From Paracoccaceae bacterium (GTDB lineage Bacteria; Pseudomonadota; Alphaproteobacteria; Rhodobacterales; Rhodobacteraceae): a stretch of 9,987 nucleotides of DNA. The stretch covers positions 1 to 9,987 of the forward strand of contig JALQTL010000175.1 in assembly GCA_023260935.1 (NCBI GenBank), read 5' to 3'. Below, one piece after another: positions 1-6,197 of this stretch (its first letter is position 1; each line of letters starts with the position of its first letter). The notes under the pieces were generated by a model. It saw nothing but the letters and a program-made list of their open reading frames with translations. It ran no database searches and was not told the origin of the DNA. Position numbers and translations under genes: made by a program.

Positions 1-855
1 TCCCGCCGCCGCCATCGCCGCCGCATCCGCAGCACTAGCATATTCCACATGATCCGCCGAAAGCCCGCCGCGCGCGGCCACCAGCGCCGCCCCGCCCAGA
101 TGCGAAAGCTGCTCGGCATGGAGCTTGACCGGCAGGCCCAGCTCCGCCGCCACATCGAAGACACGCGCCATCTGCGCTGGCGAAAAGGCGATCCCCTCGC
201 AAAACCCGTCGACCGCGTCGACCAGCCCTTCGGCATGGGCGGCGCGCAGGGTCGGCAAGCAGACCTCGTCCAGATAGGCATCGGCGCGCCCGGCATATTC
301 CGCAGGCACGGCATGCGCGCCCAGAAAGCTGGTGCGTATGACAACCGGGCGCTGCCGCCCGATCTGCCGCGCGGCGCGCAGCATGCGCAGTTCGGTATCG
401 CGGTCCAGACCATAGCCCGACTTCACCTCGATCACGCCCACGCCTTCGGCGATCATCGCATCCACCCTTGGCAGCGCGGCGGCCAGCAACGCGGCCTCGG
501 TCGCAGCACGGGTGGCCGTGACGGTGGAAACGATGCCGCCACCCGCCCGGGCAATCTCGGCATAGCTCGCGCCGTTCAAGCGCTGTTCGAATTCAGCCGC
601 GCGGTGGCCGCCATGGATGACATGGGTGTGGCAATCAATCAGCGCCGGGGTGATCAGCCGCTTGCCCAGATCGACGACCGGGGCCGTGGCATGGGCGGGG
701 GGCAGTGCGGCGCGCGGCCCCACCCAAAGGATGCGCCCCGCGTCCACCACCACCGCCGCGTCGTGGACAAGCCCATAGGCATCGGCACCCGCCACCATCG
801 TGGCGGCAGCCTCGGCGACAAGAACCTTTGGACCATGGGGCATGGGATTGACCAT
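1..855 (-). CDS. hutI: Imidazolonepropionase HutI, 3' end cut by window edge
   Basis: HutI hydrolyses 4-imidazolone-5-propanoate to N-formimino-L-glutamate, the third step of histidine breakdown, in the cytoplasm. The frame runs from an ATG at 855 to base 1 without a stop, giving 285 residues of a family usually about 400 long, so roughly the last quarter is outside the window. Visible amidohydrolase features are the metal-binding CHTH (residues 75-78) followed by HGGHRAAEFEQR, EVKSGYGLD (143-151), TSFLGAHAVP (175-184), KLHAEQ (244-249) and SADHVEY (266-272). The final metal-ligand Asp region would lie off window. No clear Shine-Dalgarno sequence precedes 855; a second ATG at 843 is an alternative start. 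It is divergent from hutF, with a HutC-type operator between them. Identity is clear from motifs; only the exact start is uncertain. Confidence 0.95.
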   Translation of the reverse strand, partial: MVNPMPHGPKVLVAEAAATMVAGADAYGLVHDAAVVVDAGRILWVGPRAALPPAHATAPVVDLGKRLITPALIDCHTHVIHGGHRAAEFEQRLNGASYAEIARAGGGIVSTVTATRAATEAALLAAALPRVDAMIAEGVGVIEVKSGYGLDRDTELRMLRAARQIGRQRPVVIRTSFLGAHAVPAEYAGRADAYLDEVCLPTLRAAHAEGLVDAVDGFCEGIAFSPAQMARVFDVAAELGLPVKLHAEQLSHLGGAALVAARGGLSADHVEYASAADAAAMAAAG

Positions 856-865
856 CAAACAGGGG

Positions 866-893
866 TTGCCGAGTCGGTATGTATGGGTTTAAT
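866..893 (+). promoter_or_regulatory. Candidate sigma70-type promoter of hutF
   Basis: TTGCCG at 866-871 matches the -35 consensus at 4 of 6 positions. TTTAAT at 888-893 matches the -10 consensus at 5 of 6, and the spacer is 16 nt. Transcription would start near 900, inside the dyad at 898-913, which is the expected geometry for a repressor operator. It was called by eye, with no experimental support. Confidence 0.45.
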
Positions 894-897
894 GCTT

Positions 898-913
898 TTA
901 TGTCTACACATAA
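898..913. promoter_or_regulatory. HutC-type operator in the hutI/hutF divergent gap
   Basis: The sequence is TTATGTCTACACATAA, a dyad whose half-sites (TTATGTCT and, on the other strand, TTATGTGT) agree at 7 of 8 positions. Its core GTCTACAC fits the GT-N-TA-N-AC pattern known for operators of the HutC subfamily of GntR regulators. A second copy, 15/16 identical in inverted orientation, lies beside hutC at 2849-2864. This copy covers the predicted hutF transcription start and lies 43 nt upstream of the hutI start codon, so one bound repressor could shut both genes. The repeat is seen directly; binding by HutC is inferred. Confidence 0.8.
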
Positions 914-914
914 T

Positions 915-921
915 GGAGAGG
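915..921 (+). promoter_or_regulatory. Ribosome binding site that sets the GTG start of hutF
   Basis: GGAGAGG lies 4 nt before the GTG at 926 (7 nt counted from GGAG), directly after the operator. It supports GTG as the real hutF start. Confidence 0.7.
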
Positions 922-925
922 CGAA

Positions 926-2284
926 GTGATTTTCGCAGATCATGCGCTGCTTCCCGACGGCTGGGCCGAAGGGGTGCGGGTCATCGTGCAGGATGGCCGG
1001 TTGTCTGACATCCGCACGGGTGCGCGGGCCGAACCCGGCGATCTGCGCGTTTCCGCCTTGCTGCCGGCGCTCAGCAACCTGCACAGCCATGCCTTCCAGC
1101 GGGCGATGGCCGGCATGACCGAACACCGCAGCGGCGGGCAGGACAGTTTCTGGACATGGCGGCAGGTGATGTATCGCTTCCTTGACCACCTGACCCCCGA
1201 CCAGATCGAAGCCATCGCCGCCCTTGCCTATATGGAGATGATGGAAGCGGGCTTTGCCGCGGTGGCAGAGTTCCACTATCTGCACCACCAGCCCGGGGGT
1301 ACCGCCTATGATGACCCGGCCGAACTGTCGGGCCGCATCCTTGCCGCGGCCGACCAGACCGGCATCGGGCTGACGCATCTTCCGGTGCTTTACACCCATG
1401 GCGGCGCCGGGTGCCAACCCTTGTCCGAACAGCAGCGCCGCTTTGGCTGCACCCTTGACCGCTTTGCGCAAATTATGGCGGCGGTAGCGGTGCAAATGCC
1501 TGCCCTGCCTGCCGATGCCCGGCTGGGGCTGGCCCCGCATTCGCTGCGCGCCACCAGCCCAGACGATCTGGCCCGCCTGACCGATCTTGCCCGGGGCGGC
1601 CCCGTGCATATCCACATCGCCGAACAACCGCGCGAGGTGGCCGAGATCTTGGCATGGCTGGGTGCGCGGCCGGTGGAATGGCTGGTGGCCAACCTGCCCG
1701 TCGATGCGCAGTGGTGCGCGATCCATGCCACCCACATGACCCCGGCCGAAAGCCGCGCCCTTGCAGCCACCGGCGCCGTGGCCGGCCTTTGCCCGATCAC
1801 CGAGGCAAATCTGGGCGACGGCCCCTTTGACGGCCCGGGCTGGCTGGCGGCGGGTGGGGCCTTCGGCCTTGGGTCCGACAGCAATGTGCGGATTTCACTG
1901 ACCGAGGAATTGCGGACGCTGGAATACAGTCAGCGCCTGCGCGATCTGGCCCGCAACGTGATGCTGACGGGCGAAGGATCGGTGGGAACTGCGCTTTACA
2001 CCGGGGCGGCCCGCGGGGGGGCACAGGCGCTGGGGCGGGCCTCGGGGGCCCTGAAGGTGGGGCTTTGGGCCGATCTGATGGCCATTGATGCCACCCACCC
2101 CGCACTTTGCGCCCTGCCGGCAGACCGGCTGCTGGACGGGCTGGCCTTCGCCGCCCCCGATGGGGTGATCACCGATGTCTGGGCCGCCGGGCGGCATCAG
2201 GTGCGGGGGGGCCGCCACATCGCGCGGGATCAGATCATCCGCGGCTGGCGCCAGACCGTCACCGCGCTGAAAGGCCTGATCTAG
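926..2284 (+). CDS. hutF: Formimidoylglutamate deiminase HutF
   Basis: HutF removes ammonia from N-formimino-L-glutamate to give N-formyl-L-glutamate, which HutG then deformylates. It marks the five-step bacterial histidine pathway, and the enzyme is cytoplasmic. The 452 residues match the usual family length and start at GTG 926 behind GGAGAGG. Amidohydrolase motifs are NLHSHAFQR with metal-type H53 and H55, VHIHIAEQ with H230 and E233, the WCAIHATH segment with H267, and GLGSDSN with D318. The NLHSHAFQRAMAG signature and the HIAEQ segment are typical of HutF and separate it from guanine deaminase or chlorohydrolase relatives. It is divergent from hutI, and its TAG stop overlaps the stop of hutD on the other strand by four bases. 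Repression by HutC through the dyad at 898-913 is expected. Confidence 0.96.
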   Translation: MIFADHALLPDGWAEGVRVIVQDGRLSDIRTGARAEPGDLRVSALLPALSNLHSHAFQRAMAGMTEHRSGGQDSFWTWRQVMYRFLDHLTPDQIEAIAALAYMEMMEAGFAAVAEFHYLHHQPGGTAYDDPAELSGRILAAADQTGIGLTHLPVLYTHGGAGCQPLSEQQRRFGCTLDRFAQIMAAVAVQMPALPADARLGLAPHSLRATSPDDLARLTDLARGGPVHIHIAEQPREVAEILAWLGARPVEWLVANLPVDAQWCAIHATHMTPAESRALAATGAVAGLCPITEANLGDGPFDGPGWLAAGGAFGLGSDSNVRISLTEELRTLEYSQRLRDLARNVMLTGEGSVGTALYTGAARGGAQALGRASGALKVGLWADLMAIDATHPALCALPADRLLDGLAFAAPDGVITDVWAAGRHQVRGGRHIARDQIIRGWRQTVTALKGLI

Positions 2285-2832
2285 GCCGCGGCGGGGCTGA
2301 TCCCGATCAGCCGCAGGACCAGCCCCGCTGCCCCCGGCGGCACGCGGATCTTGCCCTGCCTGCCCAAGGCGAATGCCTGCGCGGGCACTGGCTCTCCGCC
2401 CGCGACGGCCTGCCCGGAAAGGCACAGAAAGCCCAGAAGGTCATCGCCCGCATCCAGCAGCACCGGCCCTTCCACCGCCGACACCCGCGCCGCGATCCGC
2501 GCCGGATCGAAGATCACGTTCAGGTCACGGATCGGCCCGCACGTCAGCCGGCCGTCAATCGGCGTATCGCCGGAAAATGCCACCGGATGCAACGGCCGGG
2601 CCTGAAGCAAACCATCGGCATGGTGCAGGTCGATGCCGTCACCCTCGATCACCGTCAGCACGCGGGAAAGCCCTTCAAACCGGCTGAACGGGCCATCACT
2701 GGCCACTTCGGCAATGCTGATGCGCCACAGCCAGTCTTTCGGCCCCGGTTCCCGCGCGATCTCATGCGTGATGCCGCCCCCGTTCTTCCACGGCGTCGTC
2801 AGGAACCCCGAAGGTTCGATAATGCGGAACAT
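2281..2832 (-). CDS. hutD: HutD/Ves family protein of histidine utilisation
   Basis: HutD is a small cytoplasmic double cupin-like protein of the HutD/Ves family. In pseudomonads it affects growth on histidine and has been proposed to limit over-induction of the hut system, perhaps by binding a pathway intermediate; no enzymatic reaction is established. The 183 residues begin MFRIIEP and carry the family signatures PWKNGGGITHEIA (residues 14-26), WRISIAEVASDGPFS (36-50) and RVLTVIEGDG (57-66). AAGGAG at 2840-2845 is 7 nt from the ATG at 2832 and only 4 nt from another ATG at 2835, so 2832 is chosen. An in-frame ATG at 2862 would lie inside the operator and is rejected. The gene is convergent with hutF, sharing CTAG at the stops, and divergent from hutC. 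Confidence 0.92.
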   Translation of the reverse strand: MFRIIEPSGFLTTPWKNGGGITHEIAREPGPKDWLWRISIAEVASDGPFSRFEGLSRVLTVIEGDGIDLHHADGLLQARPLHPVAFSGDTPIDGRLTCGPIRDLNVIFDPARIAARVSAVEGPVLLDAGDDLLGFLCLSGQAVAGGEPVPAQAFALGRQGKIRVPPGAAGLVLRLIGISPAAA

Positions 2833-2839
2833 CATGCTG

Positions 2840-2845
2840 CTCCTT
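2840..2845 (-). promoter_or_regulatory. Ribosome binding site deciding the hutD start
   Basis: On the minus strand this reads AAGGAG, followed by CAGC and two consecutive ATG codons. Spacing favours the second ATG (2832), giving a protein that begins MFRIIEP. Confidence 0.7.
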
Positions 2846-2848
2846 GCC

Positions 2849-2864
2849 TCATGTGTAGACATAA
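2849..2864. promoter_or_regulatory. HutC-type operator in the hutD/hutC divergent gap
   Basis: The plus strand reads TCATGTGTAGACATAA; the minus strand reads TTATGTCTACACATGA, which matches the dyad at 898-913 at 15 of 16 positions. The core GTGTAGAC fits GT-N-TA-N-AC. It occupies most of the 48-bp gap between the divergent hutD and hutC starts, so HutC probably represses hutD and itself from here. Its right half overlaps a perfect 10-bp palindrome, ATAACGTTAT, at 2861-2870. Confidence 0.8.
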
Positions 2865-2880
2865 CGTTATCAAGTCAGCC

Positions 2881-3615
2881 ATGGATCGCGAAGGCAAAAC
2901 CGTTTCGGACGCCGCTGAGAGTGGCGAAAAGATCAGCTTTCGCGATGTGCGGGCTGAAATCCTGCGGCGCATCACCATCGGCCCATGGGGCCCCGGCACG
3001 CTTTTGCCCGGAGAGGTGGAACTGGCGCAGGAATTCGGCTGCTCACGAACCACGATCAACCGCGCCATGCGCGAGATCAGCGATCTGGGGCTGGTCGACA
3101 GGCGGCGGAAGGCCGGCACGCGGGTGCGCACCACGCCCCTGCGCGCGGCCCGGTTCGAAATGCCCATCGTGCGCGCCGAGATCGAGCGGACGGGGGCCAG
3201 CTACCGCTATGCCCTTGTGCAGCGCGGGGTTGAACCGGCCCCCGACTGGCTGCGCGCGCAGATGAACCTGACGCCGAAAGACCGTGTGCTGCATGTGGTC
3301 TGCGTGCATTATGCCGGCGGTGCGGCGTTTCAACTGGAAGACCGCTGGATCAACCTTGCCGCCCTGCCCCAGGCCGAGGCCGAAGAATTTTCACGGACAG
3401 GCCCGAACGAATGGCTGATCGCCACCGTTCCGTTTTCGGAAGTGGAGGTCAGCTTTACAGCCACCGGCGCCGATGCGCTGGTGGCAGCCCATCTTGACCA
3501 TCAGCCCGGCGATCCGGTCTTTATCGTCGAACGGGCAACATGGTGGCAGGGCGCGGCAATCACCTTCGTGCGGATGAGCTATCGCAAGGGATACCGGATG
3601 ACCACACGCTATTAG
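2881..3615 (+). CDS. hutC: Histidine utilisation repressor HutC (GntR family, UTRA domain)
   Basis: HutC is a transcriptional repressor of hut genes that releases DNA when it binds urocanate, the first pathway intermediate. The 244 residues are typical in length. An N-terminal winged helix-turn-helix spans about residues 18-83, with the GntR pattern LLPGEVELAQEFGCSRTTIN (41-60) and the wing LGLVDRRRKAGTRV (69-82). A C-terminal UTRA effector domain covers about 95-240, including QLEDRWIN (151-158) and the closing RMSYRKGYRMTTR. The ATG at 2881 is chosen because the reading frame further upstream lies inside the operator and antisense to hutD. No good Shine-Dalgarno sequence precedes it; only AAG at 2872-2874 is seen, so weak or leaderless initiation is possible. 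Two operator-like dyads nearby fit autoregulation and control of hutI, hutF and hutD. Confidence 0.95.
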   Translation: MDREGKTVSDAAESGEKISFRDVRAEILRRITIGPWGPGTLLPGEVELAQEFGCSRTTINRAMREISDLGLVDRRRKAGTRVRTTPLRAARFEMPIVRAEIERTGASYRYALVQRGVEPAPDWLRAQMNLTPKDRVLHVVCVHYAGGAAFQLEDRWINLAALPQAEAEEFSRTGPNEWLIATVPFSEVEVSFTATGADALVAAHLDHQPGDPVFIVERATWWQGAAITFVRMSYRKGYRMTTRY

Positions 3616-3617
3616 GC

Positions 3618-3640
3618 CCGCCGCCGGCCTGTGGCGGCGG
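3618..3640. terminator. GC hairpin between convergent hutC and oxidoreductase gene
   Basis: CCGCCGCC (3618-3625) and GGCGGCGG (3633-3640) form a perfect 8-bp stem with a 7-nt loop, starting 3 nt after the hutC stop and ending just before the stop of the oppositely directed gene at 3642. The position suits a two-way terminator. Neither side has a T-rich tail, so it is not a classical intrinsic terminator, and its function is inferred from location and stem strength. Confidence 0.45.
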
Positions 3641-3641
3641 A

Positions 3642-4658
3642 TCAGCCCCCCGAAAGCCGCACGCGGGTGCCGGTCTGCCCCGATGCCTCGATTGCCGCGA
3701 TCAACCCGTGCACCGCCAGTGCGGCCTGCCCCGGAACCATCGGCGGGCGCCGTTCGGCAAGCGCATCGGCAAAATCCTCGATCACCGCGCGGTGCCAGTC
3801 GGATGTAAAGGCCATCGGGTCTGCCCCGGCGCCAGAGGTCGCAGGCTGCCCCAGCCTTTGCGAAGACCCATCCAGCCGATCGACCTGCAACACCCCGGCT
3901 TCCAGCCGGGCCGAGCCGTCACGGCAATGCAGGGTGATCGTCTCTCCGCGCCCGGGAAAGCTGGCGGTTGTGGCAAAGACCTGCCCCACCGCCCCATTCC
4001 GGAAGCGCAGGCCGGCGCTGACGAAATCTTCCGCCTCCATACGATGATGGCCAGTGGTGGCCACCATTGCCATCACCTCTGTCACCGGGCCGGTCAGGCT
4101 CAGCATCAGATCAAGCGTGTGGATCGCCTGAGAAATCAGCACCCCGCCACCATCACGGGCAAAGCTGCCCCGGCCGGGCTGATCGTAATAGGATTGCGGC
4201 CGCCACCATGGCACGTTCACCTCGGTCGCCAGCAGAGGGCCAAGACCGGGCATCACCCGGCGCAGATCGGCCACCACCGGCCGGGCGCGATGCTGCAACA
4301 TGATGCCCAGCGGTACGCCCGCACCGGCGCACAGGTCCACCAGCGCCGTTGCCGTCGCCAAAGTGCGTTCCACCGGCTTTTCCATCAGGATCGGCTTTTT
4401 CGCGGCCACAAGCCGTTCCACGATTTCCCGCCGCGCGTTGGGCGGGGTGGTCAGGATGACGAAGTCGATCGAAGGGTCTTCCGCAATCTGCGAAACGCTG
4501 GCTGCCCGCGCGCCCAGATCTGGGTGGCGGGCCAGAAATTCCTGCGCCGAAGCGGGGCGACGCGCGGCAACAGCCGCAAGTCTGACCCTGCCCGAAGAGC
4601 GGATGGCATCGGCATAGGTTCCGGCCACCATGCCAAGCCCGATCAGCGCGACGCGCAT
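3642..4658 (-). CDS. Gfo/Idh/MocA family NAD(P)-dependent oxidoreductase
   Basis: This is a 338-residue predicted cytoplasmic dehydrogenase of the glucose-fructose oxidoreductase/inositol dehydrogenase family, which oxidise or reduce sugars, inositols and related polyols. The N-terminal Rossmann fold starts at residue 2 with GLGMVAG (7-13) as the dinucleotide loop. The family signature EKP is at residues 93-95 and supplies the usual active-site Lys94. The segment DGGGVLISQAIHTLD (169-183) supplies the conserved His180 and Asp183. The C-terminal half is the family's alpha/beta substrate domain. GGAAAGG at 4664-4670 supports the ATG at 4658. The gene is convergent with hutC and separated from the nos genes by about 200 bp, so the neighbours give little hint of substrate. 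It has no known role in histidine use or denitrification. The family is secure; the substrate is unknown. Confidence 0.88.
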   Translation of the reverse strand: MRVALIGLGMVAGTYADAIRSSGRVRLAAVAARRPASAQEFLARHPDLGARAASVSQIAEDPSIDFVILTTPPNARREIVERLVAAKKPILMEKPVERTLATATALVDLCAGAGVPLGIMLQHRARPVVADLRRVMPGLGPLLATEVNVPWWRPQSYYDQPGRGSFARDGGGVLISQAIHTLDLMLSLTGPVTEVMAMVATTGHHRMEAEDFVSAGLRFRNGAVGQVFATTASFPGRGETITLHCRDGSARLEAGVLQVDRLDGSSQRLGQPATSGAGADPMAFTSDWHRAVIEDFADALAERRPPMVPGQAALAVHGLIAAIEASGQTGTRVRLSGG

Positions 4659-4863
4659 CGGAACCTTTCCGACGTGTCAGGATTGCCTGCCGATCCGGCC
4701 CGGGCGGCGGGTGTCAGGGGTGTGCCCTGACCGCATTTTGGCCGGGGGCCATCGGGAAAACGGGGCTTTGCAAAGGTCACGGTGCGCAGTTCTTCATCGT
4801 TTCGCACCGATCACCCTATATCGCCCCGCCCCCTTTGGGCTACCCCGATCCGCCGCGGCCCGG
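4659..4863. other. Gene-free stretch between the cytochrome c and oxidoreductase genes
   Basis: These 205 bases hold no convincing coding frame on either strand. They must contain the 3' end of the nos operon transcript and the promoter of the oxidoreductase gene. Two inverted repeats are visible: a 7-bp stem at 4713-4731, and a 7-bp stem CGGTGCG/CGCACCG at 4780-4786 and 4803-4809 with a 16-nt loop. A weak minus-strand -10-like TATAGG lies near 4817; no good -35 goes with it. Confidence 0.6.
4713..4731. terminator. 7-bp stem-loop downstream of the nos/cytochrome c genes
   Basis: GTCAGGG (4713-4719) and CCCTGAC (4725-4731) pair perfectly around the loop GTGTG. Downstream of the leftward cytochrome c gene it could end the nos transcript, but on that strand no T-run follows. 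On the plus strand a short TTTT lies at 4736-4739, although no rightward gene ends here. The hairpin is seen directly; the terminator role is tentative. Confidence 0.35.
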
Positions 4864-5268
4864 TTATTGCAGCGTGACCAGATAGGCCGCCATGTCTTCG
4901 GCACCCTTGGTCAGCTTGAATGTCATCTTCGACTTGGCACCGGCGTCGCCCGTCACCTCTTTCAGCCAGGCGCCGGGATCGACGACATAGGCGGCAAGGC
5001 TGGCTTCGTCCCAGACGGCACCGGCCGCCTGCGCCGCAAGGATGCTATCGCCGTATTTGAAATCGGGCGACGAAGCCACTGGCTTGCCCGCGATGCCAAA
5101 CAGATTCGGCCCGGTCTTGCCACCCTTGACGATGGCCGTGCCATCGGCCCCGATGATCGAATGGCAGGATTTGCATTTCTTGAAGTTTTCTGCACCCTCG
5201 GCCGCGTCACCGGCAAAGGCAGGTGCGGCAAGGCCAATGGCCAGAAGAAGCGTTGCCCTCAGGATCAT
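4864..5268 (-). CDS. Soluble class I cytochrome c, c2/c550 type
   Basis: This is a small periplasmic electron carrier with one covalently bound haem c. Residues 1-19 form a Sec signal peptide ending AFA, with cleavage before GDAAEG. The haem-binding CKSCH is at 32-36 with His36 as axial ligand. KTGPNLFG (51-58), the FKYGDSI segment (70-76) and KMTFKL (114-119), with Met115 as the likely second ligand, are typical of cytochrome c2 and Paracoccus c550. The 134-residue precursor gives a mature protein of about 115, close to the short end of the family. An upstream ATG at 5274 exists, but AAAGGA at 5276-5281 fits the ATG at 5268 (7-nt spacing) better. It follows nosX by 16 nt in the same direction, so co-transcription with nos is likely, and a role as electron donor to NosZ is a reasonable inference. 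Whether it is the housekeeping cycA or an extra paralogue cannot be told here. Confidence 0.93.
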   Translation of the reverse strand: MILRATLLLAIGLAAPAFAGDAAEGAENFKKCKSCHSIIGADGTAIVKGGKTGPNLFGIAGKPVASSPDFKYGDSILAAQAAGAVWDEASLAAYVVDPGAWLKEVTGDAGAKSKMTFKLTKGAEDMAAYLVTLQ

Positions 5269-5275
5269 GGTCATT

Positions 5276-5281
5276 TCCTTT
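5276..5281 (-). promoter_or_regulatory. Ribosome binding site deciding the cytochrome c start
   Basis: The minus strand reads AAAGGA, then AATGACC, then ATG at 5268. The other ATG (5274) would be only 1 nt from the site, so the downstream codon is preferred. The site lies in the 16-nt gap after nosX. Confidence 0.55.
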
Positions 5282-5284
5282 CTT

Positions 5285-6193
5285 TCAGACAGGTATGGCC
5301 GAAACGAGTTCGGCTTCGGGGAAGTGATGGCAAAGGGCCGTGATCTGGTCCTTGACTTTCATCAGGCAGCCGGCGGTTGACAGCGCATCCGCCAGCGCCG
5401 CCGACGGTGCCGCGATACTGACCCCGCGCCACAGCGCCGGAACAGGCAGGCCGCTTTTCGGATCAAGGATATGGGCTGTCTGCCCGTCTCCGCCAAAGGT
5501 CATGCCCAGCGGGGCCGAGGTGGCAAGCGCGCGGGACCGAAGGCCAACCCGCCCGCCCTGCGCGAGCGCCACGGGCCAATCCGCGCCGTCCGGTTGCCCG
5601 CCAATCGCCACGAATTCCCCGGTGTCGATCAGCACGTCGGTCAACCCTTCGGCCGAAAGGAACGCGGCCACCCGGTCGGCGATATAGCCTTGGGCAATGC
5701 CGTTCAGGGTCAGCGCCATGCCCTTGCCCAGCGTCAACCGCGCAGGATCAAGCCGCACCTCCTGCCAGCGCACCAGCCGCAAGGCCGCCTCATGCGCTGC
5801 GGGATCCAGCGGCACCCCGGCGCCGACCGCCGAGGCACGGGCCAGCCAGAGCGGCTGCACGGTGGGGTCGAAGGCGCCGTCGCTGGCACGGTGAACGGCC
5901 CCTGCCGTTGTCAGGCATTCCAGCAATTCGAAGGGCGGGTCAGCCAGTGCACCTTTGGCATTCAACCGCCCCAGCGCAGACCCCGGGCGATAGAGGCTGA
6001 AGATATCTTCCAGCCGGTCAATCTCGGCCATGGCGCGAGCAGCGATGGCAGGCGCATCGGGATGCGACAGGCGCAGCGTCACCTTTGCGCCCAGCGCCAC
6101 CCCGGATGCAACATGCATCCCCCCTGCGCGGCCCGCCGCAGGCCATGCCGCAGCCGCAGCGGCGATTGTCAGGAAACGGCGTCGGTTCAGCAT
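5285..6193 (-). CDS. nosX: NosX, ApbE-family FAD:protein FMN transferase
   Basis: NosX is a periplasmic flavin transferase that splits FAD and attaches FMN covalently to a threonine of a target protein. In nos systems the target is the membrane protein NosR, which feeds electrons to nitrous oxide reductase. The 302 residues start with a Tat-type signal, NRRRFLT (residues 3-9), followed by an alanine-rich hydrophobic segment. ApbE features are DGAFDPTVQPLW (105-116), NGIAQGYIADRV (164-175), DTGEF (190-194), ATS (224-226), HILDPKSG (241-248) and ADALSTA (268-274). The DTGEF variant in place of the usual DxGGD-like motif is typical of the NosX branch. It starts 4 nt after the nosL stop, with GGAGG at 6202-6206 inside the last nosL codons, so translation is probably coupled. 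Confidence 0.92.
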   Translation of the reverse strand: MLNRRRFLTIAAAAAAWPAAGRAGGMHVASGVALGAKVTLRLSHPDAPAIAARAMAEIDRLEDIFSLYRPGSALGRLNAKGALADPPFELLECLTTAGAVHRASDGAFDPTVQPLWLARASAVGAGVPLDPAAHEAALRLVRWQEVRLDPARLTLGKGMALTLNGIAQGYIADRVAAFLSAEGLTDVLIDTGEFVAIGGQPDGADWPVALAQGGRVGLRSRALATSAPLGMTFGGDGQTAHILDPKSGLPVPALWRGVSIAAPSAALADALSTAGCLMKVKDQITALCHHFPEAELVSAIPV

Positions 6194-6197
6194 CTGG

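Noticed and set aside
49..1008. Plus-strand open frame of 319 codons
   Set aside because: It is antisense to hutI, whose frame carries clear family motifs. The translated protein is Arg/Gly/His-rich and resembles nothing.
635..1735. Long minus-strand open frame of 366 codons across hutI and hutF
   Set aside because: It lies antisense to hutF and out of frame within hutI, and its protein is low-complexity with no recognisable motif. It is a by-product of GC-rich codon use.
2860..2873. Possible FNR/CRP-type box (TTGAT-N4-ATCAA) in the hutC promoter gap
   Set aside because: Only one half-site, ATCAA at 2869-2873, is present; the opposite half reads CATAA and does not match.
2107..2880. Upstream extension of the hutC frame to a 502-residue protein
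   Set aside because: The extra part overlaps hutF out of frame, is antisense to hutD, and crosses the operator. HutC proteins are about 240 residues, matching the ATG at 2881.
3540..4730. Plus-strand open frame of 396 codons
   Set aside because: It is antisense to the Gfo/Idh/MocA gene, whose motifs and ribosome site are convincing.
4772..4815. Short plus-strand peptide containing GHGAQFFIVSH, faintly like a cyclophilin segment
   Set aside because: The surrounding frame has no start with a ribosome site and no further similarity, and the stretch is explained equally well as non-coding DNA with an inverted repeat.
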